DNA of 64,000 nucleotides from Acidimicrobiales bacterium (lineage in GTDB: Bacteria > Actinomycetota > Acidimicrobiia > Acidimicrobiales > MedAcidi-G1): contig JAKURY010000003.1 in NCBI GenBank assembly GCA_022452145.1, forward strand, positions 1 to 64,000. The letters run 5' to 3'. The position numbers and the translations under genes are program-made. Numbering within the stretch: position 1 is the stretch's first letter; the number at the start of each line of letters is the position of its first letter. Under the pieces are notes generated by a model that saw only the letters and a list, made by a program, of their open reading frames with translations, ran no database searches and was not told where the DNA came from. Shown here in pieces: positions 40,971 through 49,064 of the stretch.

Positions 40971-41870
40971 ATGATCGAACAACCCGAACGGTTCTCCGAC
41001 CTGGCGGCGGTACGTAGCGCCCTGGCCGACGTCAACTACCTCGCTGACGACGGGATCGCCGGCGTGGTGTACCTGGCCGACCGCCTCGGCAAGCCGGTGC
41101 TGGTCGAGGGCCCGGCCGGAACCGGCAAGACGCAGTTGGCCAAGAGCGTGGCGGAGATCGCCGGCGCCCGCCTCATCCGCCTGCAGTGCTACGAGGGCCT
41201 CGACGAGGCCAAGGCCCTCTACGAGTGGAACTACAAGAAGCAGCTGCTGCGCATCCAGGCCGAGGGCGACGACGCCAGCTGGAGCGAAGTGGAGGACGAC
41301 CTGTTCTCCGAGGAGTTCCTGCTGACCCGGCCGCTGCTGGAGGCCATCCGGGCCGAGGATCCGGTCGTCCTGCTCATCGACGAGGTGGACAGGGTGGAGG
41401 TGGAGACCGAGGCCCTGCTGCTGGAGATCCTCTCCGATTACCAGGTGTCGATACCGGAGTTGGGCACCGTCGAGGCCAGGCAGGTTCCCCTGGTGTTCCT
41501 GACCTCGAACGGCACCAGGGAGCTCTCCGAGGCGCTCAAGCGCCGCTGCCTCTACCTCTACATCGACTACCCGGACCTGGAGCGCGAGCGTGAGATCGTC
41601 TCGACCAAGGTGCCCGGGGTCGACGTGAATCTGGCCGACCAGGTGGCGCGCATCGTGAGGTCCATCCGCCAACTGGACCTCAAGAAGAACCCGTCGGTGT
41701 CCGAGACCCTGGACTGGGCCCGCACCCTGGTGCTGCTGGGAATCGAGCAGATCGACGCCAAGACGGCGACCGACACGGCGAACGTGCTGCTCAAGTACCG
41801 CACCGATATTGAGAAGGTCGTCAAGGAGTTTGCCGACAACCCCGCGGAGTTGGCCGGGAACGCCTCCTGA
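40971..41870 (+). CDS. MoxR-family AAA+ ATPase (CoxD-like)
   Basis: A 299-residue AAA+ ATPase of the MoxR group. Walker A is GPAGTGKT (about residue 45), Walker B VLLIDEVDR, and sensor 1 FLTSNGTREL. LQCYEGLDEAKALYEWNYKKQ is typical of the branch that includes CoxD from CO dehydrogenase clusters. MoxR proteins act with VWA-domain partners to mature or activate enzyme complexes; the next gene is such a partner. No molybdenum CO dehydrogenase or other obvious client lies in the window. Confidence 0.9.
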   Translation: MIEQPERFSDLAAVRSALADVNYLADDGIAGVVYLADRLGKPVLVEGPAGTGKTQLAKSVAEIAGARLIRLQCYEGLDEAKALYEWNYKKQLLRIQAEGDDASWSEVEDDLFSEEFLLTRPLLEAIRAEDPVVLLIDEVDRVEVETEALLLEILSDYQVSIPELGTVEARQVPLVFLTSNGTRELSEALKRRCLYLYIDYPDLEREREIVSTKVPGVDVNLADQVARIVRSIRQLDLKKNPSVSETLDWARTLVLLGIEQIDAKTATDTANVLLKYRTDIEKVVKEFADNPAELAGNAS

Positions 41871-41892
41871 GGCGATCGTCCCGGTCCAGACA

Positions 41893-43377
41893 GTGACAGT
41901 CACCGGCCCTGCTCCCGCTCCGCCGACGGACCAGCCGCTCCTGGACCTCCTGAGCGGCTTCATCGTCGAGCTTCGCAACGCCGGGCTTCCGGTCAGCCTG
42001 ACCGAGAACCTGGACGCCATGGAGGCGGTCACCCACATCCCCATCGAGGACCGCGAGGCGTTCAAGTACGCCCTTGGTGCCACGCTGGTCAAGAACCACA
42101 GCCACTGGCGGGCCTTCGAGGTGGTGTTCGAGGTCTACTTCTCACTGCGTGGCCCCGAGTACCAGATCGTCGACGGTGCCGGGTCGGGCGACCCTTCGGA
42201 CGACGACGAGAACGCGACGATGCCCGGCGATGGGCAGGCCGGCGGTGGCGGTGGTGGCGGCATGTCAGCCCTCACGCCTGAACAGTTGGCCGAGATGCTC
42301 TTCAGGGCGCTCATGGGCGGCGACGAGGCGATGCTCCGCGCCCTGGCCCGGCAGGCCGTGATGCGCTTCGCCGGGATGGAGCCGGGGCGGCCGGTCGGTG
42401 GCACCTACTACCTGTACCGCACGCTCAGGAACTTGGACCTCGACGAGATGTTGGACCGGCTCATGGAGGCGGCTCAGGAAGAGGCTCCCGCCCCGCTCAC
42501 CCCACTGGAACAGCGGCTCGAGCGGGACGAGTTCAGCGACCGCCTGAACCGCCTGAAGCAGGAGATAGAGGCCGAGATCCGCCGCCGCCTGGTGGCCGAC
42601 CGGGGGGTCGAGGCCATGGCCAGGACCCTTCGCAAGCCGCTACCCGAGGACGTCGACTTCATGCACGCCTCGCGGGAGGAGATGGCCAACCTCCGCAAGG
42701 CCATCTACCCGCTGACCCGCAAGCTGGCCGTCCGGTTGGCTCGCAAGCGGCGGCACGGCCGGAAGGGTCCGCTGGACTTCCGCAGCACGATGCGTCACTC
42801 GCTGAGCTACGGCGGCGTGCCGGCCGAGCCCAAGTTCAAGTTCCCCCGCCCGGCAAAGCCGGAGATAATGGTGGTGGCTGACATCTCTGGTTCGGTGGCC
42901 GCCTTTGCCCGCTTCACCCTGCACCTCGTCTACGCCCTCAGCGGCCAGTTCTCCAAGGTCAGGTCGTTCGTGTTCATTGACGGCATGGACGAGGTGACCG
43001 GCTTCTTCGAGGGGGTGGAGGACATCGGCGAGGCCGTGCACCGTGTCAACACCGAGGCCGACGTGGTCTGGGTCGACGGGCACTCCGACTACGGGCACGC
43101 CTTCGGCGTCTTCTGGGAGAGGTACGGCAAGGACGTGGGTCCCAAGACCACGGTCCTGATCCTGGGCGACGCCCGGAACAACTACCACGCCTCGCAGTCG
43201 TGGATCCTCAAGGAGCTCCAGCACCGGGCACGCAAGGTGTTCTGGCTGAACCCCGAACCGAGGGCCTACTGGGACACCGGAGACTCGATCGTGGGGGAGT
43301 ACGGCACCTGGTGCGAGGGCGTGCACGAGGTGCGCAACCTCCGTCAGTTGGAGGGCTTCGTCGAGAATCTCGTCTGA
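41893..43377 (+). CDS. VWA-domain CoxE-like protein, partner of MoxR
   Basis: A 494-residue protein from the GTG at 41893, 23 bases after the ATPase stop; longer frames overlap the ATPase gene and look non-coding. The N-terminal helical region includes ALGATLVKNHSHWRAFEVVF, then a Gly-rich linker (GGGGGGG near residue 120), a helical middle, and a C-terminal von Willebrand A domain with MIDAS motif DISGS near residue 335. Together with the MoxR ATPase it forms a CoxD/CoxE-type pair thought to remodel or metallate a client enzyme; the client is unknown. Confidence 0.87.
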   Translation: MTVTGPAPAPPTDQPLLDLLSGFIVELRNAGLPVSLTENLDAMEAVTHIPIEDREAFKYALGATLVKNHSHWRAFEVVFEVYFSLRGPEYQIVDGAGSGDPSDDDENATMPGDGQAGGGGGGGMSALTPEQLAEMLFRALMGGDEAMLRALARQAVMRFAGMEPGRPVGGTYYLYRTLRNLDLDEMLDRLMEAAQEEAPAPLTPLEQRLERDEFSDRLNRLKQEIEAEIRRRLVADRGVEAMARTLRKPLPEDVDFMHASREEMANLRKAIYPLTRKLAVRLARKRRHGRKGPLDFRSTMRHSLSYGGVPAEPKFKFPRPAKPEIMVVADISGSVAAFARFTLHLVYALSGQFSKVRSFVFIDGMDEVTGFFEGVEDIGEAVHRVNTEADVVWVDGHSDYGHAFGVFWERYGKDVGPKTTVLILGDARNNYHASQSWILKELQHRARKVFWLNPEPRAYWDTGDSIVGEYGTWCEGVHEVRNLRQLEGFVENLV

Positions 43378-43417
43378 GGGCTGACGGCCACGACGTGTGG
43401 CTCCGGAGCGGGTCCAG

Positions 43418-44791
43418 TCAACGAGCTCCGTCGCGAAGGAGTTCGGCGAGGCGGAAGGCCAGCTCGATGCTCTGGCTGCCGTTCAGCCGGGGATCGCACA
43501 TCGTCTCGTAGCGGTCGCCCAGGTTGCTGGTGGCCACCTCGGCTCCACCTCCCAGGCATTCGGTGACGTCGTCGCCGGTCAACTCCAGGTGGACGCCGCC
43601 CGGGTGGGTGCCGACGTACCTGTGGGCGGCGAAGAACCCGGACACCTCGGCCAGCACGTCCTCGAAGTGGCGGGTCTTGCGACCATCGTCGGCGGTGAAC
43701 GTGTTGCCGTGCATGGGATCGCACACCCACACCACGGGGTGGCCGGCCTCCTGGACGGCTGACAACAGGGGAGGCAGGAGGTCGACGACCTTGGTGGCCC
43801 CCATGCGGGTTATGAGCGTGAGCCGGCCCGGTTGGCGGTCGGGGTTCAGGGCCTCGCAGAGGCCCAGGACTTCGTCGGCGCTGGCCGCCGGACCGACCTT
43901 GCAACCCAGTGGGTTTTGGACGCCGCGCAGGAACTCCACATGTGCGCCGTCCAGCTGTCGGGTGCGCTCACCGATCCAGAGCATGTGGGCCGAGCAGTCG
44001 TACCAGTCGCCGGTCAGGGAGTCCTGACGGGTGAGCGCCTCCTCGTAGTCGAGGAGGAGAGCCTCGTGGCTGGTGTAGAAGTCGACCTGGCGGAGGTCGG
44101 TCAGGGTGTCGCTGTTGATGCCGCATGCGGACATGAACTGCACGGCCCGATCGATCTCGTCGGCCAGGGCCTCGTAGCGCTGGCCGGCGGGGCTGGCCGC
44201 CACGAACTCGCGGTTCCACTGGTGGACGCTCGAGAGGGAGGCGAAGCCGCCCTTGGTGAACGCCCGAAGGAGGTTAAGTGTGGCGGCGGCCCTGTTGTAG
44301 GCCGTGAGGAGGCGCTCGGGGTCGGCGGTGCGCTCCCCGGCTGTGAAGCCGACGTCGTTGACGATGTGCCCGCGGAATGCCGGCAGCTCGATGCCGTCGA
44401 TGGTCTCGGTGTCGCTGGAACGCGGCTTGGCGAACTGTCCGGCGATGCGACCGATCTTCACCACCGGTACCCCGGTGAAGTAGGTGAGGATGACTGCCAT
44501 CTGCAGGATGACACGCAGTCGGTCCCGGATGGAGTCAGCGACGGTGTCGAAGGACTCGGCGCAGTCGCCGGCCTGCAGGAGGAAGGCATCGCCGTTGGCC
44601 ACGGCGGCCAGCCTCTCGGTCAGCTCACGGGACTCGCCGGCGAAGACCAGCGGCGGTAGGACGCCCAGCTGGTTGAGCACCTGCTGGTGGGCCTCGGCAT
44701 CCGGCCATTGGGGCTGCTGGAGGGCGACACGACCCCGCCAGGACCGGGGATCCCAGTCGGTGGAAGGGCGTGGGGTGGTGCTCGTGCTCAC
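43418..44791 (-). CDS. 3-deoxy-7-phosphoheptulonate synthase, class II
   Basis: A 457-residue class II DAHP synthase that condenses phosphoenolpyruvate with erythrose 4-phosphate to open the shikimate pathway. WDPRSWRGRVALQQPQWPD at the N-terminus, LQAGDCAESF, MLWIGERTRQLDGAHVEF and VWVCDPMHGNT are diagnostic, and the length matches the plant/mycobacterial type. The GTG start lies seven bases after a TAGGCT box. It is downstream of the sigma factor gene on the same strand but has its own promoter. Confidence 0.95.
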   Translation of the reverse strand: MSTSTTPRPSTDWDPRSWRGRVALQQPQWPDAEAHQQVLNQLGVLPPLVFAGESRELTERLAAVANGDAFLLQAGDCAESFDTVADSIRDRLRVILQMAVILTYFTGVPVVKIGRIAGQFAKPRSSDTETIDGIELPAFRGHIVNDVGFTAGERTADPERLLTAYNRAAATLNLLRAFTKGGFASLSSVHQWNREFVAASPAGQRYEALADEIDRAVQFMSACGINSDTLTDLRQVDFYTSHEALLLDYEEALTRQDSLTGDWYDCSAHMLWIGERTRQLDGAHVEFLRGVQNPLGCKVGPAASADEVLGLCEALNPDRQPGRLTLITRMGATKVVDLLPPLLSAVQEAGHPVVWVCDPMHGNTFTADDGRKTRHFEDVLAEVSGFFAAHRYVGTHPGGVHLELTGDDVTECLGGGAEVATSNLGDRYETMCDPRLNGSQSIELAFRLAELLRDGAR

Positions 44792-44798
44792 GGGGTCC

Positions 44799-44804
44799 AG
44801 CCTA
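44799..44804 (-). promoter_or_regulatory. -10 box of the DAHP synthase gene, leaderless geometry
   Basis: TAGGCT on the reverse strand, seven bases before the GTG at 44791. Confidence 0.55.
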
Positions 44805-44871
44805 CGGGCGACCCGTCATGGGGCCGCGGGCTATTTGGATGGCCCGCGGTGGGTGGAGGGCCCGTGGGGGT

Positions 44872-45702
44872 TCAGGCGGCGTCGATGACCTCGGTGGCCC
44901 GGTCCCGTACGGTGATCACCGCACGCTTGACCAGGCGGCGGGCCGCCTCGGCGGTGACACCCAACTCCTCGCCGACCTCGCGGTAGCTGCGCTTGCGACC
45001 GTCGGTCAGGCCGAAGCGCTGCTCTACGGCGTAGCGGGCCCTGGAGTCCAGGACGTCCAGCAGTTGGGTGGCCATCTCGTTCTCGGCCATGGCCATGACC
45101 TCGATCTCCGGCCCGGGAGCGGCGTCGGGGAGCAGGTCCACCAACTCGTTGCTGTCGTCGTCGCCGATGGTTCGGTCCAGAGAGGTGGGGGTGGTCAGGC
45201 GGTGCAGCCGTGCATGCTCCTCGTCCAACTCGTCGCCGTTGCCGGATACGGCCCGCAGGGCGGCCCGGAGGCTGGCCGAACGGTCGCCGGGGAGGCGCAC
45301 CAGGCTGGCCTTCTGGTCGAGTGCCCGGCCGATGGCCTGGCGGATCCAGAAGGTGGCATAGGTCGAGAACTTGAAGCCCTTGCGCCAGTCGAACTTGTCG
45401 ACGGCGTGCTCGAGGCCGAGGTTGCCCTCCTGGATGAGGTCGAGCAGCTCCATGCCGGGCGGCAGGGGGTAGCGGCGGGCGACGCTCACCACGAGGCGGA
45501 GGTTGGCACGGATGAAGCGGTCCTTGGCCCGTGCAGCGGCCCTGATCGACCGCTCGATCTGGCGGTCGGACTCACCGGCCGCCTTCTTGGCGCGGGCCTC
45601 GGCGCCGCGCTCGATGATCTGGGACAGTTCCCGCTCCTCCTGGGCGTTCAGGAGAGGTACCATGCCGATCTCGTTCAGGTACTGGCCTACGGAATCACTC
45701 AT
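44872..45702 (-). CDS. group 2 RNA polymerase sigma-70 factor
   Basis: A 276-residue sigma factor lacking region 1.1. Region 1.2 (VGQYLNEIGMVPLLNAQEER), the core-binding and -10 helix region 2 (MELLDLIQEGNLGLEHAVDKF and FSTYATFWIRQAIGRAL) and the -35 recognition region 4.2 (SYREVGEELGVTAEAARRLV) are all present. This is the size and plan of non-essential primary-like sigma factors (SigB/HrdD type) used in stress or stationary phase. It is unlikely to be the main housekeeping sigma. The intergenic region upstream contains two palindromes. Confidence 0.9.
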   Translation of the reverse strand: MSDSVGQYLNEIGMVPLLNAQEERELSQIIERGAEARAKKAAGESDRQIERSIRAAARAKDRFIRANLRLVVSVARRYPLPPGMELLDLIQEGNLGLEHAVDKFDWRKGFKFSTYATFWIRQAIGRALDQKASLVRLPGDRSASLRAALRAVSGNGDELDEEHARLHRLTTPTSLDRTIGDDDSNELVDLLPDAAPGPEIEVMAMAENEMATQLLDVLDSRARYAVEQRFGLTDGRKRSYREVGEELGVTAEAARRLVKRAVITVRDRATEVIDAA

Positions 45703-45811
45703 TTTCGCTCACATCTCATTCGTTCTGGCCCACGACGCGCGCCGCGGCCGGGAGGGGATTTCAGGGAAGGCGACGATCCATCCGAACCGTTCAATGCGTC
45801 TTTCCGGTGGC

Positions 45812-45824
45812 TTCGTCTAACGAA
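45812..45824. promoter_or_regulatory. palindrome TTCGTCTAACGAA
   Basis: TTCGT and ACGAA arms around CTA, about 110 bases upstream of the sigma factor start. Candidate operator. Confidence 0.35.
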
Positions 45825-45865
45825 TAGTCAAGCACAGATGGCGCGCGCTGTGAACCCCGGTTTCC

Positions 45866-45881
45866 TATGACGTTCGTCATA
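45866..45881. promoter_or_regulatory. palindrome TATGACGTTCGTCATA
   Basis: A 16-base near-perfect dyad with 7-base arms (TATGACG and CGTCATA) around TT, between divergent sigma factor and nadD genes. This looks like a binding site for a dimeric helix-turn-helix regulator; no regulator gene lies beside it. Confidence 0.5.
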
Positions 45882-45996
45882 CTGTGGCTGCATACTCCGC
45901 CTCCGAGCCATCCGTGCAGGTCAACAGGGGTGTACGCCGGGTCTGTAACGGGCCGCTCCGGCAGGCGGGTCGCCCGGAATACCGCTCGGCGGTCAG

Positions 45997-46002
45997 TAGC
46001 AT
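45997..46002 (+). promoter_or_regulatory. -10 box of nadD, leaderless geometry
   Basis: TAGCAT, six bases before the GTG at 46009. Confidence 0.5.
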
Positions 46003-46008
46003 CGGTCC

Positions 46009-46641
46009 GTGCCAGGCTCCGAGCCCCCCGTCCCGCCGCGCCGGATCGGCATCCTGGGAGGAACCTTCGACCCCCCGCACCTGGGACACACGGCTGCCGC
46101 CCTAGACGCCCGTCGGTCCCTCGACCTCGACGTGGTGGTCTTCGTGGTAGCCAACGATCCCTGGCAGAAGACCGTCGGGGCGATGGCCGGAACCGCCGAG
46201 GAGGTCTCACCGGCAGAGGTTCGCCTGGCCATGACCCGGGAGGCCGTGGTTGGACTGGACAGTGTTCAGGTGGACGACGTGGAGATACAGCGGGGTGGGC
46301 CGTCGTACACCGCGGACACGCTGACCCACTATGGCGAGGTGCACGCCGGGGCCGAGCTGTTCCTCCTGCTGGGCAGCGACATTGCCCCCGGGCTGGACAC
46401 GTGGGCGCGCCCTGACGAGCTGCGTCGACGTGCGACGATCGTGGTCATGGAGCGACCGGGGTACGAGGACTGCCGACCGCCGGCCGGTTGGGAGCATCGG
46501 GTCCTGGGGGGATCCTTCCCGGACCTGGCCAGCAACGACCTCAGGGAGGTCATCGCCGCCACAGGTGAGGTGGGCGACGGGGTCCCGGGCGGTGTGGCGG
46601 AGATCATCCGGGCACACGGCCTGTACGGGGCGGGTCGGTGA
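46009..46641 (+). CDS. nadD: nicotinate-nucleotide adenylyltransferase
   Basis: A 210-residue adenylyltransferase making deamido-NAD. The nucleotide-binding block RIGILGGTFDPPHLGHT with the HxGH signature starts near residue 12; NDPWQK and the late ASNDLREVI-type segment (reading LASNDLREVIAA) complete the site. The GTG start follows a TAGCAT box by six bases. It overlaps the next gene by four bases, and rsfS follows, the conserved actinobacterial order. Confidence 0.94.
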   Translation: MPGSEPPVPPRRIGILGGTFDPPHLGHTAAALDARRSLDLDVVVFVVANDPWQKTVGAMAGTAEEVSPAEVRLAMTREAVVGLDSVQVDDVEIQRGGPSYTADTLTHYGEVHAGAELFLLLGSDIAPGLDTWARPDELRRRATIVVMERPGYEDCRPPAGWEHRVLGGSFPDLASNDLREVIAATGEVGDGVPGGVAEIIRAHGLYGAGR

Positions 46642-47852
46642 GCGACGGACGGATGGACGACGGTCTCCCGGAGGAGATGGCCCACGGGTCGCCTTCGGAG
46701 CGGCGACGGCCTGCACCACCCCTCTCGGCAGGCTGGCGGTGGGGCTTCCCGGCGGTGGTCGCGGTTCTCGTCCTTTGGTCGGGATGGCTCCTGATGGACG
46801 GCCTCGGCACGATCCTGGACAGCGAGGAGGGCAGGACGCGCGAGGCGGTCACCGATCAGTCCGCGCCGGGCTTCGAGGCGTTCGTGGAGCAGACCTGGTC
46901 CATGCTGGTGGTGACCGAGGATGCCGCGGGCGAACTGGTTCAGGTCGCCGTCATAGCCGCTACCGACCGGACCGGAGGTGGAGGCACGGTCCTCCTGGTG
47001 CCCTCGGAGGCCAGCGCGTCGGGATGCGCCGCGCAGCCGTGCCGGTTGGTCGACCGCCACCGCGAGGGTGGAGTCGAGACGGTCCGGGCGTCGGTGACCA
47101 AACTGATGGGCGTGGGGGTCACCGGGACTGCGCTGTTGACTCCCACCCGGTGGGAGAACCTCGCCGGTGCCTCGCCGGCGGTAGTGGTCGAACTACCCGG
47201 GGAGCTCGTGGCCACGGCGGCCGACGGTACATCGGTGGTGCGGTTCCCAGCCGGAACTGTGGCCGTGGCGCCGGCAGAGGTCGTCGACCTCCTGGGCTTC
47301 GTGGACGATGTCGGCGGTGTGGACCGGCTGGCCCGGCAACGGGAATGGTGGACCGGTTGGATGGACCAGGTCGGGGTCGGGGACCCGGCGGCCAACCTCC
47401 CGGTGCTCGACCTGGACCTGGTCCACCTGCTGGTCACGGTGGCCACCGGTCCGGTGAGGGTCGTCACCAGTCCGTGGGCGATCGATGGCTCCTCGATGGT
47501 GGTCGACGGGACGGCGCTGGACGACCTGGTGGTCGCCATGTTCCCGTTCCCCGTGCCGCTGGTCCCGGGCCGGCTACCCACGGTCCGACTCCTGAACGGC
47601 ACCGGCGACCCGTCGCTGGATGCCCCTGCCCGCGAAGCCGTGCTACGGGCCGGTGTGGAGTTGGCGGTGGTGGGCAACTACCGCCACGACGGGGCGATCC
47701 AGACCCGGGTGATCCACCGCGACCCGGCCCAGGCTGAGGCGGCCAACGCCCTGGCGGCGCTCCTGGGGGCCGGTGTGATCTTCGACGAGATGGCTAGTCC
47801 GGTGGCCGACCTGACTGTCGTCATAGGAGCCGACTTCCGGCCAGCCGGATAG
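46638..47852 (+). CDS. LytR-like membrane protein with LytR_C domain
   Basis: A 404-residue protein with one membrane helix (about residues 34-52, WGFPAVVAVLVLWSGWLLM), an external region of about 230 residues resembling a diverged LytR-CpsA-Psr domain (DDVGGVDRL near the middle), and a C-terminal LytR_C domain (VRLLNGTGDPSLDAPAREAV to VVIGADF, about 310-400). LCP enzymes attach polymers to peptidoglycan, but I cannot find the usual Arg/Asp catalytic residues, so activity is doubtful. It lies between nadD and rsfS, the usual spot for such proteins in actinobacteria. Confidence 0.7.
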   Translation: MSDGRMDDGLPEEMAHGSPSERRRPAPPLSAGWRWGFPAVVAVLVLWSGWLLMDGLGTILDSEEGRTREAVTDQSAPGFEAFVEQTWSMLVVTEDAAGELVQVAVIAATDRTGGGGTVLLVPSEASASGCAAQPCRLVDRHREGGVETVRASVTKLMGVGVTGTALLTPTRWENLAGASPAVVVELPGELVATAADGTSVVRFPAGTVAVAPAEVVDLLGFVDDVGGVDRLARQREWWTGWMDQVGVGDPAANLPVLDLDLVHLLVTVATGPVRVVTSPWAIDGSSMVVDGTALDDLVVAMFPFPVPLVPGRLPTVRLLNGTGDPSLDAPAREAVLRAGVELAVVGNYRHDGAIQTRVIHRDPAQAEAANALAALLGAGVIFDEMASPVADLTVVIGADFRPAG

Positions 47853-47855
47853 CCT
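47850..47855 (+). promoter_or_regulatory. possible -10 box of rsfS
   Basis: TAGCCT ten bases before the ATG of rsfS. It shares its TAG with the stop codon of the preceding gene, so it may be coincidental. Confidence 0.3.
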
Positions 47856-47865
47856 CGGCGGCCCG

Positions 47866-48261
47866 ATGCCACAGCCCTCCCCGGACCGCTCCACGGCGGA
47901 CGACCACGTTCCCACCCTGGCCGACTGGGCCCGCCATGCGGCCAGGGCGGCAGACGACAGGCTGGGGCGGGACACCGTCATTATCGAGGTGGGCGACGTG
48001 ATCTCGGTAACCGACTTTTTCGTCATCTCCAGCGCGGTGACCTCCCGGCAGGTCCGGGCCATCGCCAAGGAGGTCGAGGACCAGCTGACGATCCTGGACG
48101 GTCCGAAGCCGGTCAGGGTCGAGGGTCGTGACGACCACCGCTGGGTGCTGATGGACTTCGGCGGCTTCGTCGTGCACGTCCTGGACGAGGAGTTCCGGGC
48201 CTTCTACGACCTGGAGCGGCTGTGGTCCGACTGTCCCCGCGTCGACTGGCAGGTCGGCTGA
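47866..48261 (+). CDS. rsfS: ribosomal silencing factor RsfS
   Basis: A 131-residue Iojap-family protein that binds L14 on the 50S subunit and blocks subunit joining when nutrients are low. VIEVGDVISVTDFFVISSAVTSRQ and the late EGRDDHRWVLMDFGGFVVHV and FYDLERLW are family hallmarks. It is third in nadD-lytR-rsfS and ends three bases from the convergent ABC ATPase gene. Confidence 0.94.
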   Translation: MPQPSPDRSTADDHVPTLADWARHAARAADDRLGRDTVIIEVGDVISVTDFFVISSAVTSRQVRAIAKEVEDQLTILDGPKPVRVEGRDDHRWVLMDFGGFVVHVLDEEFRAFYDLERLWSDCPRVDWQVG

Positions 48262-48263
48262 CC

Positions 48264-49064
48264 TCAGGTCGACTGCCTGCGTCGTACCGTCACCGTCACA
48301 GAACCGTCCTCGTCGACCTCGGTGTGGGCGTGGACCCCCCAGTGGTCGGCGATGATCCCGGGGGTGATGACCTCTGCCGGAGTTCCGTGCGTGATGAGGC
48401 GACCACCGTCCAGTACGGCGATCCTGTCGGCGAACTGTCCCACGACCGTCAGGTCGTGGAGGGTGCTTACGACGGTCAGGGACCGCTCGGTCCTGAGTTC
48501 GGCGATCAGCTCCAGTACCTCAAGTTGGTGGCCGAGGTCCAGGAACGAGGTGGGCTCGTCCAGTACCAGGATTGGCGTGTCCTGGACCAGGGCGCGCGCT
48601 ACCACCACCCGCTGGCGTTCACCGCCGGACAACGTGTCCACGCTCCGGTCCATGAAGTCATCCAGTTCCAACCTCTGCAGGACTTCGAGGGTTCGGCTGC
48701 GGTCCATTTCCGAGGCCGAGAACCGCAGGCCCTGGTGGGGGGAGCGACCCAGTAGGGCGTAGTCGAACACCCCGATCCCCGGGGGAATGACGGGATGCTG
48801 GGGGACCACGGCCAGTCGGCGGGAGCGTTCCCGATTCTGTATCCCGCTGGCGTCATCGTCTCCGATCCGGACCGTGCCGGTATAGGGCAGGGTGCCGGCG
48901 AGGGTCCGCATCAGGGATGTCTTGCCAGCACCATTGGGTCCGATTACCACCAGCCAGGATCCGCCCGTGACGGAGAGGTCGAAGCCGTCGAGGACGGTCC
49001 GATTCCCGAGCACCACCGAGACGTCTGACCATGCCACCTGCACGGAGCGGTCTGCTGCCCTCAT
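48264..49064 (-). CDS. btuD: ABC transporter ATP-binding protein, probable cobalamin importer
   Basis: A 266-residue ABC ATPase of the iron-siderophore/B12 importer family. Walker A is GPNGAGKTS (about residue 40), signature LSGGERQRV, Walker B ILVLDEPTSFLD, and the switch His is in VVSTLHDL. The ATG at 49064 overlaps the permease stop (ATGA); the open frame further upstream is non-coding. The cobalamin riboswitch at the head of the operon points to vitamin B12 as substrate. The symbol is assigned by that context. Confidence 0.85.
   Translation of the reverse strand: MRAADRSVQVAWSDVSVVLGNRTVLDGFDLSVTGGSWLVVIGPNGAGKTSLMRTLAGTLPYTGTVRIGDDDASGIQNRERSRRLAVVPQHPVIPPGIGVFDYALLGRSPHQGLRFSASEMDRSRTLEVLQRLELDDFMDRSVDTLSGGERQRVVVARALVQDTPILVLDEPTSFLDLGHQLEVLELIAELRTERSLTVVSTLHDLTVVGQFADRIAVLDGGRLITHGTPAEVITPGIIADHWGVHAHTEVDEDGSVTVTVRRRQST

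Larger units (their letters stand above)
45703..46008. other. 306-base intergenic region between the sigma factor gene and nadD
   Basis: No convincing gene on either strand. It is visibly richer in A and T than its flanks and contains two palindromes (45812-45824 and 45866-45881) and the nadD -10 box. On the reverse strand TTGACT near 45828 resembles a -35 for the sigma gene, but no good -10 lies at the right spacing. Confidence 0.6.
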
